This document shows positions 7,295 through 13,670 of a stretch of DNA of 28,232 nt, in pieces (the stretch's first letter is position 1; each line of letters begins with the position of its first letter). Source of the stretch: CAZOYN01 sp964584135 (GTDB taxonomy: Bacteria > Patescibacteriota > Saccharimonadia > Saccharimonadales > UBA4665). A model generated the notes under the pieces. The model worked only from the letters and a program-made list of their open reading frames with translations. It was not told the origin of the DNA and did not search any database. The position numbers and the translations under genes were made by a program. The stretch is from the NCBI GenBank assembly GCA_964584135.1, contig CAZOYN010000008.1, forward strand, positions 1-28,232. Reading direction: 5' to 3'.

Positions 7295-7324
7295 AGTATA
7301 ACAAAATATCCGGCCTCTGTTGAA
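7295..7324 (-). promoter_or_regulatory. Leaderless promoter of the ABC exporter operon
   Basis: On the minus strand TTCAAC (7319-7324) is 18 bases from TATACT (7295-7300), which is 7 bases from the GTG start. The -35 box sits inside the loop of the terminator hairpin of the preceding small gene, so the terminator and the promoter share the same DNA. Confidence 0.65.
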
Positions 7325-7333
7325 GCCGGATAT
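7302..7333 (-). terminator. Terminator of the 65-residue protein gene
   Basis: A perfect 9-bp stem (7306-7314 with 7325-7333) with a 10-base loop is followed on the minus strand by TTTTG. It begins 23 bases after the stop codon of the gene ending at 7357. Confidence 0.8.
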
Positions 7334-7356
7334 TATCTTCGTACTTTTACGTACTA

Positions 7357-7554
7357 CTATTTGTCGCGCTTAACAGTCAAGAAACCATTGCGTGGGTTTT
7401 CGTTGACGCTAAAGCCTGCAGGCAGGTCAGTCGCCTCTGGGCGCATGTCCTTGCTGAAGTAGTAAATAGTTTGCTGTTTGCCACCGCGAAGGGTAACCAT
7501 CTTTGAATTTAAGTGGTATGTTACACCTTTTGAGTTAGTGTGCTTGTATGCCAT
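7357..7554 (-). CDS. Small conserved protein of unknown function (65 aa)
   Basis: A 65-residue basic protein with a tyrosine-, lysine- and asparagine-rich N-terminus and the motifs VTLRGGK and ENPRNGFLTVKR. I recall near-identical short proteins from Saccharibacteria and other CPR genomes, where they remain uncharacterised; this is from memory and was not searched. There is no signal peptide or membrane segment. The gene is a stand-alone unit with a near-consensus promoter (7595-7624), a GAGGGAGAG ribosome site and its own terminator, which suggests high expression. Nucleic-acid binding is conceivable from its charge but unproven. Confidence 0.8.
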   Translation of the reverse strand: MAYKHTNSKGVTYHLNSKMVTLRGGKQQTIYYFSKDMRPEATDLPAGFSVNENPRNGFLTVKRDK

Positions 7555-7594
7555 TGCTGACTCTCCCTCTCTTATTGGTTAGTAGTGTACCCCT

Positions 7595-7624
7595 AACATA
7601 CTCTGGTGGGTTTTTATTTGTCAA
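7595..7624 (-). promoter_or_regulatory. Strong promoter of the 65-residue protein gene
   Basis: On the minus strand TTGACA (7619-7624) is 18 bases from TATGTT (7595-7600). The -35 is perfect. The leader would be about 35 bases and carries the ribosome site AGAGGGAGAG. Confidence 0.75.
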
Positions 7625-7740
7625 CCCCCTTCGGCTTAAGTTTCTCTAGATACGGCTATTTTACTGTTGCGCTGGGCCGGGAACCTGTATTACACTAGGG
7701 CGGTAACCATAAAAAGTATAAGAGGTGGAGTAAGAAAGAT

Positions 7741-8322
7741 ATGGACTTTGCTGCAAATCGCGGTGTACAGCCGCAAACCGTAGCTCCGGGCGGTCACACC
7801 GGGGGAACATCTAAAAGAGGTGAAGATCGTAGCCAATGGGCTAAAGTCAGCACCGTGGTGCTGGCCGGCGCAGTCGTTGTACTGCTGGTTGCCCTGGTAG
7901 CCTTCCTTGGATTCGGCAACAATACGAACGACGAAAGCAAGTACGTTGACACGACTAAGTTGCAGGCTGTGTTCTTAAACACCGGCCAGGTTTACTTCGG
8001 TAATGTCAAAACCTTGAATAGCCGCTACTTCGTGCTCACCAATATTTACTACCTGCAGACGAGCCAGGCGAGCAGTACCAGCAGCACCAGCGTCTCGCTC
8101 GTGAAGTTGGGTTGTGAGTTACATGAACCATTTGACCAAATGGTCATTAACCGCACCCAAGTTACCTTCTGGGAAAACTTGCAGGACAACGGCCAGGTAG
8201 CTAAGGCTGTTTCGACCTTCGAGAAGCAGAACCCGAACGGTCAGAAGTGTAGTGACCAGAGCGCGAGCTCAGCCAGCACTTCCAACACCGTCCAGAACGC
8301 TCCCGCCACCTCCAAGCCCTAA
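7741..8322 (+). CDS. Single-pass membrane protein of unknown function
   Basis: A 193-residue protein with a Gly/Thr-rich cytoplasmic start, one strong membrane helix at about 37-58 (VVLAGAVVVLLVALVAFLGF) and an external domain containing LQAVFLNTGQVYFGNVKTLN and RYFVLTNIYYLQ, then a Ser/Gln-rich tail. The external beta-rich segment looks like a lineage-conserved family, but I cannot name a function. GGTGGAG lies ten bases before the ATG. A possible promoter is TTGCGC (7667-7672) with TACACT (7691-7696). The gene ends in a bidirectional terminator shared with its convergent neighbour. Confidence 0.8.
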   Translation: MDFAANRGVQPQTVAPGGHTGGTSKRGEDRSQWAKVSTVVLAGAVVVLLVALVAFLGFGNNTNDESKYVDTTKLQAVFLNTGQVYFGNVKTLNSRYFVLTNIYYLQTSQASSTSSTSVSLVKLGCELHEPFDQMVINRTQVTFWENLQDNGQVAKAVSTFEKQNPNGQKCSDQSASSASTSNTVQNAPATSKP

Positions 8323-8340
8323 GCAAGCTGAGTAGTTTAA

Positions 8341-8366
8341 AAACACCCGTTCCGGCGGGTGTTTTT
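8341..8366. terminator. Bidirectional rho-independent terminator
   Basis: A 9-bp stem (8341-8349 with 8356-8364) closes a 6-base loop. The A-run and T-run flanks give a run of T residues on whichever strand is read. It lies between the stops of two convergent genes (8322 and 8365). Confidence 0.88.
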
Positions 8367-8964
8367 ATTTGGCGAACTTGCTGAGGCCATAGCTGGCTAT
8401 AAACAGTAGCCCGCTCAGCGCCGCCGCTACCAGGCTCCAGCCAGCCAGGTCGGGTGACCAACTGGGCGAGACAAAGGCAAACTTATATAAGGCGTCAGGA
8501 ATCGGTGGCAAGGGTTTGGCCAGGTTGTGGCTGGTCAGGTATTGCTCAATGCAGCCAATGCGTGTGGCACCGAAAAAGCCGGTGGGGTTCTGGGCTTCGC
8601 AGTAGTGTTGAGCATCGGTATAAAACTGGCTGTTGGCCTGGGCCAGCTGGTCAGACTGGGCCTGGACTAGCCGGTCGTAGGTGTACTTGAGCTGGATAGG
8701 GGGGTACACGGCGGTGGCGCCGGTGCTTAAGTTGGTGTTCATGTGGGCGGTAACATAGGCTTGCAGGTTGTGCAGGGCGGTTTTAACGTCGCCGTCGTTT
8801 TGGTCGGCCGTATAGACAGCGGTACGCAGTGAAACCATGTGCTCATTGTTGGCCCGCAGGGCAAAAATGCAGATAAGCGCAGTGGCTATGGCCACTACCA
8901 GGAAATACCAGGGTTTGATCCAGCGGACTTTGGTCCATAGGTGGTGTACATAGCGCTTGTTCAT
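8365..8964 (-). CDS. Two-helix membrane protein of unknown function
   Basis: The 199-residue protein has an N-terminal membrane helix at about 19-36, an external domain of about 130 residues with two cysteines (in HYCEAQ and IGCIEQ, about 18 residues apart, possibly a disulfide), and a C-terminal membrane helix near 175-193. I do not recognise the family. The ATG at 8962-8964 is preferred over an upstream ATG that would place the start inside the neighbouring murC gene, because TATAAT lies nine bases before it. It is divergent from murC with 39 bases between the start codons. The exported DsbA-like protein elsewhere in the window could in principle oxidise its cysteine pair. Confidence 0.75.
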   Translation of the reverse strand: MNKRYVHHLWTKVRWIKPWYFLVVAIATALICIFALRANNEHMVSLRTAVYTADQNDGDVKTALHNLQAYVTAHMNTNLSTGATAVYPPIQLKYTYDRLVQAQSDQLAQANSQFYTDAQHYCEAQNPTGFFGATRIGCIEQYLTSHNLAKPLPPIPDALYKFAFVSPSWSPDLAGWSLVAAALSGLLFIASYGLSKFAK

Positions 8965-8966
8965 CT

Positions 8967-8996
8967 TTGTACGATTATATACCGAGGCTTTATACT
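8967..8996 (+). promoter_or_regulatory. Leaderless promoter of the murC-type gene
   Basis: TTGTAC (8967-8972) and TATACT (8991-8996) are 18 bases apart. The -10 ends seven bases before the ATG at 9004, so transcription should start on or next to that ATG. The in-frame ATG at 8998 is too close to the -10 to be transcribed. Confidence 0.75.
8974..8979 (-). promoter_or_regulatory. -10 box of the divergent membrane-protein gene
   Basis: TATAAT on the minus strand, nine bases before the ATG at 8964, lies inside the -35/-10 spacer of the divergent murC promoter. The two promoters therefore physically overlap. Confidence 0.65.
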
Positions 8997-9003
8997 TATG
9001 GTC

Positions 9004-10296
9004 ATGCATATTTACTTCTCGGGCATTGGCGGTGCCGGTATTGGGCCGCTGGCCCAAGTGGCCCGGCAGGCGGGTCACACAGTATCTGGCTCCGATAAAC
9101 GGGACTCAGCCTACATCGATTACTTGCGCGACCACGGTATCTCCAATATTCATATCGGCCAAGGCCGGGAAGCGATAGCTGCCGTGCACGAAGCCGCGCC
9201 GATTGATTGGCTGGTGTACACCTCTGCCCTACCCCTTGAGAACCCGGATGCACCGGAGTTAGCTTTTGCCGCAGAGCAAGGCATTAAAACCAGCCGCCGC
9301 GATGAGCTATTACAGCTTATTTTGCAGGCTAAAGGCTTACGGTTGATCGCCATTGCCGGCACTCACGGCAAAACCACCACCACGGCCATGGTAACGTGGT
9401 TATTTATCCAGTTAGGCGAACCGGTTAGTTATCTATTACCGGCCAAAACCAGCTTTGCCGAAATGGGCCGGTACGTTGCTGACAGCAAGTACTTTATTTA
9501 CGAAGCCGACGAGTTTGACCGCAACTTCCTGGCCTTTGAGCCGGCTTTGAGCCTTATTAGCGGTGTCAGCTGGGACCACCATGAAATCTTTCCCAGCCGC
9601 GAAGATTACCAGTCGGCTTTCCGCGAATTCATCTCCCAAAGCCAGCATACCTACATCTGGCAGGAAGATGCCGATTATCTGAATCTAGAAACTGCTGGCG
9701 CAACTACTATCCTCGATAGCGGCAATCCAACAATTAACAAAATTCTGTTAAAAGGTAAATATAACAGATTAGATGGCTGGCTTGCCATACAAGCCGTGCA
9801 TGACATAACAAAACAGCCCGTCGACAAACTGTTAGAAATAATGAACCGCTTCCCCGGCCTGTCGCGGCGCATGGAACAGATCGCCCCCGGCTTGTACAGC
9901 GACTACGCCCACACACCGGAAAAGATCCGCGGCGCTAAGAGCGTGGCCTTAGAAATGGCTGGCCAAACTGGCCAAAACCTCGTCGTTTTGTACGAGCCGC
10001 TGACCAACCGCCGCCAGCACTACATGCTTGATGATTATCGTGACTGCTTTGCGGGCGCCACCAAAGTCTACTGGCTACCAAGTTACCTGGCCCGCGAAGA
10101 CCCCAGCCAGCGCGTCATTCCGCCCGAAGAGCTCATTGCCCACCTTGACGACCCAACTATCGCCGAGCCGGCTGAGCGCAACGCTCAACTACGGCACAAG
10201 ATTGAAGAGCATCTGGCGGCCGGCGACATGGTGGTCGGCATGGCCGGTAGTGGCGGTGGTGGCCTTGACGACTGGCTACGCGAGGAACGCGTTTAG
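9004..10296 (+). CDS. murC: Mur ligase, UDP-N-acetylmuramate--L-alanine ligase type (MurC/Mpl group)
   Basis: The 430-residue product has the three Mur ligase domains: the N-terminal nucleotide-sugar fold with GIGGAGIG (8-15), the ATPase loop GTHGKTTT (119-126) with YEADEFDRNF (166-175) and WDHHEIF, and a C-terminal domain beginning near RRMEQIAPGLYSDYAHTP. MurC adds L-alanine to UDP-MurNAc in the cytoplasm using ATP. The DEFDRNF and DHHEIFP segments look somewhat like Mpl, the tripeptide-recycling relative, so the MurC call is preferred but not certain. The start at 9004 is fixed by the leaderless promoter. The next gene starts one base after the stop. Confidence 0.85.
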   Translation: MHIYFSGIGGAGIGPLAQVARQAGHTVSGSDKRDSAYIDYLRDHGISNIHIGQGREAIAAVHEAAPIDWLVYTSALPLENPDAPELAFAAEQGIKTSRRDELLQLILQAKGLRLIAIAGTHGKTTTTAMVTWLFIQLGEPVSYLLPAKTSFAEMGRYVADSKYFIYEADEFDRNFLAFEPALSLISGVSWDHHEIFPSREDYQSAFREFISQSQHTYIWQEDADYLNLETAGATTILDSGNPTINKILLKGKYNRLDGWLAIQAVHDITKQPVDKLLEIMNRFPGLSRRMEQIAPGLYSDYAHTPEKIRGAKSVALEMAGQTGQNLVVLYEPLTNRRQHYMLDDYRDCFAGATKVYWLPSYLAREDPSQRVIPPEELIAHLDDPTIAEPAERNAQLRHKIEEHLAAGDMVVGMAGSGGGGLDDWLREERV

Positions 10297-10297
10297 C

Positions 10298-10725
10298 ATG
10301 AAGAAGATTTACTTTGGCTGCTCAATATCTGGTGGCCGGAATCATGCCCATGTGCATCAGGAAATTGTTGAGTTTATTAAATCTGCTGGTGGACATGTTT
10401 TGAGTGAGTTATTTGCTGATAAGTCATTGGTTGCCGAAGTAGGTGCTATGAGCGGGCTAACTAATGAGCAGGTTTGGGAACGCGATGTAAAGTGGGTGAA
10501 GGAAGCCGACGCCCTGATTATGGAAGTTACGCAGCCAAGCTTAGGTGTTGGCTACGAAATTGCCCTTCAGAGAGTTTAAATAAACCTATTTTGGCTCTAT
10601 TTTACAAAGCCTCCGGTCGCCGGTTGTCGCCGATGATCCGCGGCAATGAACATGTAACTGTCTTTGAATATGCAGATATTAAAGAAGTTGAACCGCCAGT
10701 CGCCAGCTTTATTAGTCATCTTTGA
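10298..10725 (+). pseudogene. Nucleoside 2-deoxyribosyltransferase-like gene with a frameshift
   Basis: The first frame (10298-10579) encodes FGCSISGGR at the substrate-binding start, the catalytic-region motif VTQPSLGVGYEIAL, then runs into TAA. The continuation ESLNKPILALF and SPMIRGN lies in the next frame and ends at TGA (10723-10725). Joined, they give a full-length PF05014-type enzyme of about 141 residues, which exchanges or hydrolyses the base on deoxynucleosides or nucleotides. The break maps to about 10570-10575, where one base appears to be missing (CTTCAGAG for an expected ALAES-type reading). No slippery heptamer is seen, so programmed shifting is unlikely. It follows the Mur ligase after one base. 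Confidence 0.8.
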
Positions 10726-10728
10726 TGG

Positions 10729-10779
10729 ACTGTGAAATTATACTCCGATTATACTTCCCTGATACTATAATTTCACAGT
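10729..10779. repeat. 14-bp perfect inverted repeat between convergent genes
   Basis: ACTGTGAAATTATA at 10729-10742 is exactly complementary to 10766-10779, with a 23-base spacer. Both arms contain -10-like TATAAT or ATTATA strings. It lacks the GC-rich stem and T-run of a terminator. A 13-base palindrome, GCCCTACTAGGGC, follows immediately at 10780-10792. Confidence 0.85.
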
Positions 10780-10802
10780 GCCCTACTAGGGCTAATGCGC
10801 CT

Positions 10803-11135
10803 TTAGCGGTTGTCGCCGGAGCCTTTAATGACATCGCGCTGTTTGCGGTCCGCCAATTTGGCAACATTCTTTTCGGCAATTTGATTAAAAGGAATCTCGA
10901 AGTAGTCCGCGAGGGCTTGCAGGTACCATAAAACATCCCCTAGTTCGTCGGCTATATTTTCGGCATCTTCGGGCGTGGCTTTGCCATCGTTGTCGCGCAG
11001 GATCTTCTTGATTTTACCGGCGACTTCTCCCGCTTCATTAGCTAGACCTAAAGCCCTGTAATACAGCGCTTCAATGTCATGGTTAGCGTTAAGCGCGGTG
11101 GTCATAGCTTTCTTTTGGTACTCGTCAAAGGTCAT
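10803..11135 (-). CDS. MazG-like nucleotide pyrophosphohydrolase
   Basis: A 110-residue all-alpha protein with the MazG metal sites E34-x-x-E37 and E64-x-x-D67 (in DELGDVLW). Family members cleave non-canonical or surplus (d)NTPs to monophosphates and pyrophosphate using magnesium, acting as dimers or tetramers in the cytoplasm. The single-domain length fits the short MazG/dCTP-pyrophosphatase group. Its ATG overlaps the stop of tsaC by four bases (ATGA), so translation is coupled. A 14-bp inverted repeat lies downstream. Confidence 0.88.
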   Translation of the reverse strand: MTFDEYQKKAMTTALNANHDIEALYYRALGLANEAGEVAGKIKKILRDNDGKATPEDAENIADELGDVLWYLQALADYFEIPFNQIAEKNVAKLADRKQRDVIKGSGDNR

Positions 11136-11692
11136 GAGAGTGGCTCCTCGCTTTCATTCATTGTAACAGCCCCGGGGCGCAGGATTTCGATGGCATCGTC
11201 GACAATCCGGATAACGGTCGAGGGTTGGTGGTTGCTCAGGTCGCCGCCATCAACATAGAAGTCCACGGTATCACCGAAGTATTTTTTAGCTTGGTCAATG
11301 GTAATAGCAGTCGGTTCGCCAGAATGGTTGGCGCTGGTGGTCAGTAGCGGGCCAGTTTGTTCGAGCAAGGTGGCGAGTTCTGGCTTATCTGGGATGCGGA
11401 CGGCCAGGCTTTGCTGGCCAAGGTGCAGGTAAGCCAGAGCCGGGGCGCCGCAGGGGATGACCACACTGACCGCACCCGGCCAGAACTGTTCAACGGCTTT
11501 TATATAACGATGTTTGAGGCCCAGCTCTTCGAGCTGGCCGATGTTGGCGGCAATGATAGTCCCCGGTTTGTGCTGGCGTTCCTTGAATTTGTACAGCCTG
11601 GCAACAGCCGCCTGGTCGGCAGCCCGGGCCACTAGGCCATAAACTGTGTCAGTGGCCATAACACCCACAGCACCAGGTTTAAAATCAGACAT
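11132..11692 (-). CDS. tsaC: Threonylcarbamoyl-AMP synthase (Sua5/YrdC/YwlC family)
   Basis: The 186-residue protein makes threonylcarbamoyl-AMP from threonine, bicarbonate and ATP, the first step of t6A modification of ANN-decoding tRNAs. TDTVYGL (14-20), the basic KFKERQHKPG segment (35-44) and the SAN motif (120-122) are the family signatures. The length fits the short TsaC form without the Sua5 tail. The ATG at 11692 is preferred to a TTG nine bases upstream because TACAAT lies eight bases before it. The gene overlaps mazG by four bases downstream. Confidence 0.9.
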   Translation of the reverse strand: MSDFKPGAVGVMATDTVYGLVARAADQAAVARLYKFKERQHKPGTIIAANIGQLEELGLKHRYIKAVEQFWPGAVSVVIPCGAPALAYLHLGQQSLAVRIPDKPELATLLEQTGPLLTTSANHSGEPTAITIDQAKKYFGDTVDFYVDGGDLSNHQPSTVIRIVDDAIEILRPGAVTMNESEEPLS

Positions 11693-11700
11693 GCCAATCA

Positions 11701-11706
11701 ATTGTA
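11701..11706 (-). promoter_or_regulatory. -10 box of tsaC-mazG, leaderless type
   Basis: TACAAT on the minus strand, eight bases before the tsaC ATG. A possible -35, TTCTTA, lies 17 bases further up in the end of the preceding gene. There is no Shine-Dalgarno sequence before tsaC. Confidence 0.55.
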
Positions 11707-11711
11707 CGCGT

Positions 11712-11966
11712 TTACTTTTGTTTTAAGAAGGCGTAGGTAGCGAGGGCGGCCAGTGCGATGATGATAATGACCGTTGCCGTGATGGCCATGCTAACACTAC
11801 TATTCGAATCTTTAGCGGCAGTTGGTTTTTTAGCAATGGGCGCAGCTGGCTCGGCCGGACCGGCCGGTTTGGCTTCTGGTTTGGTCTCGGTATTGGCAGC
11901 CTCTGCAGCAGGCGCTGGAGCTGGCGGTACAACCACGTCCATAATCGGTTCGGGTTTTGGTTCCAT
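11712..11966 (-). CDS. Small Pro/Ala-rich tail-anchored membrane protein
   Basis: The 84-residue product is a Pro/Ala/Glu/Lys-rich, probably disordered segment followed by one C-terminal membrane helix (MAITATVIIIIALAALATYAFL) and a short KQK end. Its body is predicted to stay in the cytoplasm or extend across the wall, depending on orientation. No family is recognised. The start at MEPKPEP is chosen over an ATG 21 bases upstream because an extended -10 (TGGTAAAAT, 11978-11986) lies between the two. It sits 35 bases after the mutY-like gene. Confidence 0.6.
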   Translation of the reverse strand: MEPKPEPIMDVVVPPAPAPAAEAANTETKPEAKPAGPAEPAAPIAKKPTAAKDSNSSVSMAITATVIIIIALAALATYAFLKQK

Positions 11967-12001
11967 CTTCGCTAGCCATTTTACCATGAAAGCAGTAGCT
12001 T

Positions 12002-12817
12002 TTAGAGGCGGAAGTGTTTGGCCTGTTTTTGGATTAATTGCTCGGTCAGCAGCTCATCAAGGACTGATTTAAGCCGTTCATCGGGGATCTGCTCTTGCAG
12101 GTCAGTTTGGGTTAGCGGCCCATTGGCCAACAAACGGATAACCTGGCCACGGATCTGGCGGCGTGAGCCATGAAAAGTTGACTGTTTACTATAACTTTTG
12201 CTGCGCCGGTTTGGGTTACCGGCCGTTTGCTTGAGGTAGCTGCCATAATCCATCAGCGCCCAGTACCATTGGCGAGGGTTTTTAGTGTCAAGCGTAGCCC
12301 GTACAAGCTCCAGAATTGCCTTGTCGGCAATTGATATCTGGTCGCTGAAGAAGTGATGGATATAGGCGGTACGGATGTTGGTTTCCAGAAATATGGCTGG
12401 TTGGTTAAAGGCGTAGGCCAGGATAGCACCGGCGGTGTTGGGCCCGACGCCAGGCAAACGGGTAAGCCCCGGCAGGGTCTGCGGAAAAGCGCCGGCCCGG
12501 GCGATTTGCCGCACTGCCTGGTGCAAAAATTTGGCGCGGCGGTTATAGCCCAGCCCGCTCCAGGCCTTTAATACTTGTCCGAGCGGAGCAGCCGCCAGCC
12601 GGGTCACAGTTGGAAACGCTTCTAGAAACTGCTGGTACTTTGGTATAACCCGCGAGACCTGGGTTTGCTGCAGCATCAATTCGCTTACCAGGATTTTATA
12701 GGGTTTGAAGGAGCCATCGGCTTCGGGTTGGCGCCAAGGCAGATCGTGGCGGCCGTGGTGGCGGTAATACTCCCAAACAGTTTCAGTGAATAACTCTCGC
12801 GTCGGCTTATCAAACAT
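12002..12817 (-). CDS. MutY-like A/G-specific adenine glycosylase lacking the Fe-S cluster
   Basis: A 271-residue HhH-GPD base-excision protein. SELMLQQTQV (45-54) contains the MutY catalytic glutamate E46, and LPGVGPNTAG (121-130) is the helix-hairpin-helix. The position of the usual catalytic Asp is E145 in FLETNIRT. The four-cysteine iron-sulfur loop is absent: the region after DYGSYLKQ is basic and contains no cysteine. The C-terminus has a short helical or winged-helix-like domain instead of the Nudix-like domain that reads 8-oxoG. MutY removes adenine opposite 8-oxoG. Members without the cluster are known in other lineages. The start codon lies eight bases after TATAAT. Confidence 0.85.
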   Translation of the reverse strand: MFDKPTRELFTETVWEYYRHHGRHDLPWRQPEADGSFKPYKILVSELMLQQTQVSRVIPKYQQFLEAFPTVTRLAAAPLGQVLKAWSGLGYNRRAKFLHQAVRQIARAGAFPQTLPGLTRLPGVGPNTAGAILAYAFNQPAIFLETNIRTAYIHHFFSDQISIADKAILELVRATLDTKNPRQWYWALMDYGSYLKQTAGNPNRRSKSYSKQSTFHGSRRQIRGQVIRLLANGPLTQTDLQEQIPDERLKSVLDELLTEQLIQKQAKHFRL

Positions 12818-12825
12818 GTGCTGTT

Positions 12826-12831
12826 ATTATA
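12826..12831 (-). promoter_or_regulatory. -10 box of the mutY-like gene, leaderless type
   Basis: TATAAT on the minus strand, eight bases before the ATG at 12817. It overlaps the plus-strand TATAAA (12828-12833) of the divergent gene by four bases. Confidence 0.65.
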
Positions 12832-12833
12832 AA
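12828..12833 (+). promoter_or_regulatory. Candidate -10 box of the LssY-C gene
   Basis: TATAAA lies five bases before the GTG at 12839, in a 21-base gap between divergent start codons. An AAGG (12832-12835) could also serve as a weak ribosome site for that GTG. Confidence 0.45.
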
Positions 12834-12838
12834 GGCAA

Positions 12839-13669
12839 GTGATCCAGTATAGTATGCGGTTCCTCAAGCGCTTCGCAGTGCTGATTCCAGGCATTAGCAT
12901 TGCCTTCTTCTCTGTCCAGACTGTCTTTCCGTACATCGATAGACGCTTGCCGCTGGCACTGGCTATTTTGGTCACCTATATTGCCGGGGCGTATCTGCTG
13001 ATTCCGGCCCTTATCCGTCTACTGCGCATCTTACTGCCCGCCAAGCACCTGCCGCTGTACTGCGTCACGCCGGACGGCTTTGCGTCCGACCCGCTCAATG
13101 TCGGTTTAATTGGCACCCGGCGACAGCTCATTACCGCTATGGAGTCAGCCGGTTGGCATGTGGCCGATCCACGCACGCCGCGCTACCTGTTCCGGCACGG
13201 CCTGAGCCTGTTGCTGAATTGGGAGTACCGGCAAGCTCCGGTGAGCAGTTTGTACCTGTTTGGCCGCAAACAAGACGTGGCCTTTGAAATCCCAATCGAC
13301 GGTGGCCGGGGCAGCCGGCACCATGTGCGCTTTTGGGCCACTACCTTTGAGAAAAATAAGCAACTCAGTTTTCATAGCATCCACTGGCACCACCGTCGTG
13401 AGCACTTACAGGGTGACAATTTATTGTGGGTGGGCGCGGCCTCGCTGGACCTCGGCCTGGGCCTGATCCGCCACAATGCCCAAATAACACACATGGTCCA
13501 TCCGGATACCAATCAGGAGCGAGAACTGGTCATTGGCGGCCTCCGCCGAGCTGGTAAGTCGAGCAAAGCACAGACGATCAAGCTGGATGACCCCTACCGT
13601 CTGGTCAACCGCGTCTGGCGCGGCTACCTGCACAGCGACGGCAAGATGGCTGTAGCCGAACTAGCCTAG
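12839..13669 (+). CDS. Membrane protein with LssY C-terminal domain
   Basis: A 276-residue protein with two N-terminal membrane segments (about 9-30 and 37-64), followed by a soluble domain with DPLNVGLIGTRRQLITAMESAGW and later FWATTFEKN and WVGAASLDLG. These match the LssY C-terminal family (PF14067), found fused to PAP2 phosphatases or alone. Its biochemical role is not established. There is no PAP2 catalytic domain here. GTG at 12839 is used as the start; an ATG five codons later is possible. The stop is one base from the stop of the convergent 682-residue protein gene, with no terminator between. Confidence 0.75.
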   Translation: MIQYSMRFLKRFAVLIPGISIAFFSVQTVFPYIDRRLPLALAILVTYIAGAYLLIPALIRLLRILLPAKHLPLYCVTPDGFASDPLNVGLIGTRRQLITAMESAGWHVADPRTPRYLFRHGLSLLLNWEYRQAPVSSLYLFGRKQDVAFEIPIDGGRGSRHHVRFWATTFEKNKQLSFHSIHWHHRREHLQGDNLLWVGAASLDLGLGLIRHNAQITHMVHPDTNQERELVIGGLRRAGKSSKAQTIKLDDPYRLVNRVWRGYLHSDGKMAVAELA

Positions 13670-13670
13670 C

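Noticed and set aside
8965..9078. Upstream start for the two-helix membrane protein gene ending at 8365
   Set aside because: It would run through the murC promoter and the first codons of murC, and the -10 box at 8974-8979 would lie inside the coding region.
10565..10580. Programmed -1 frameshift in the deoxyribosyltransferase gene
   Set aside because: There is no X-XXY-YYZ slippery heptamer in frame before the stop and no strong downstream hairpin; a one-base deletion is simpler.
12181..12240. Diverged iron-sulfur cluster loop in the MutY-like protein
   Set aside because: The encoded segment after DYGSYLKQ contains no cysteine at all, so a reduced or altered cluster is not supported.
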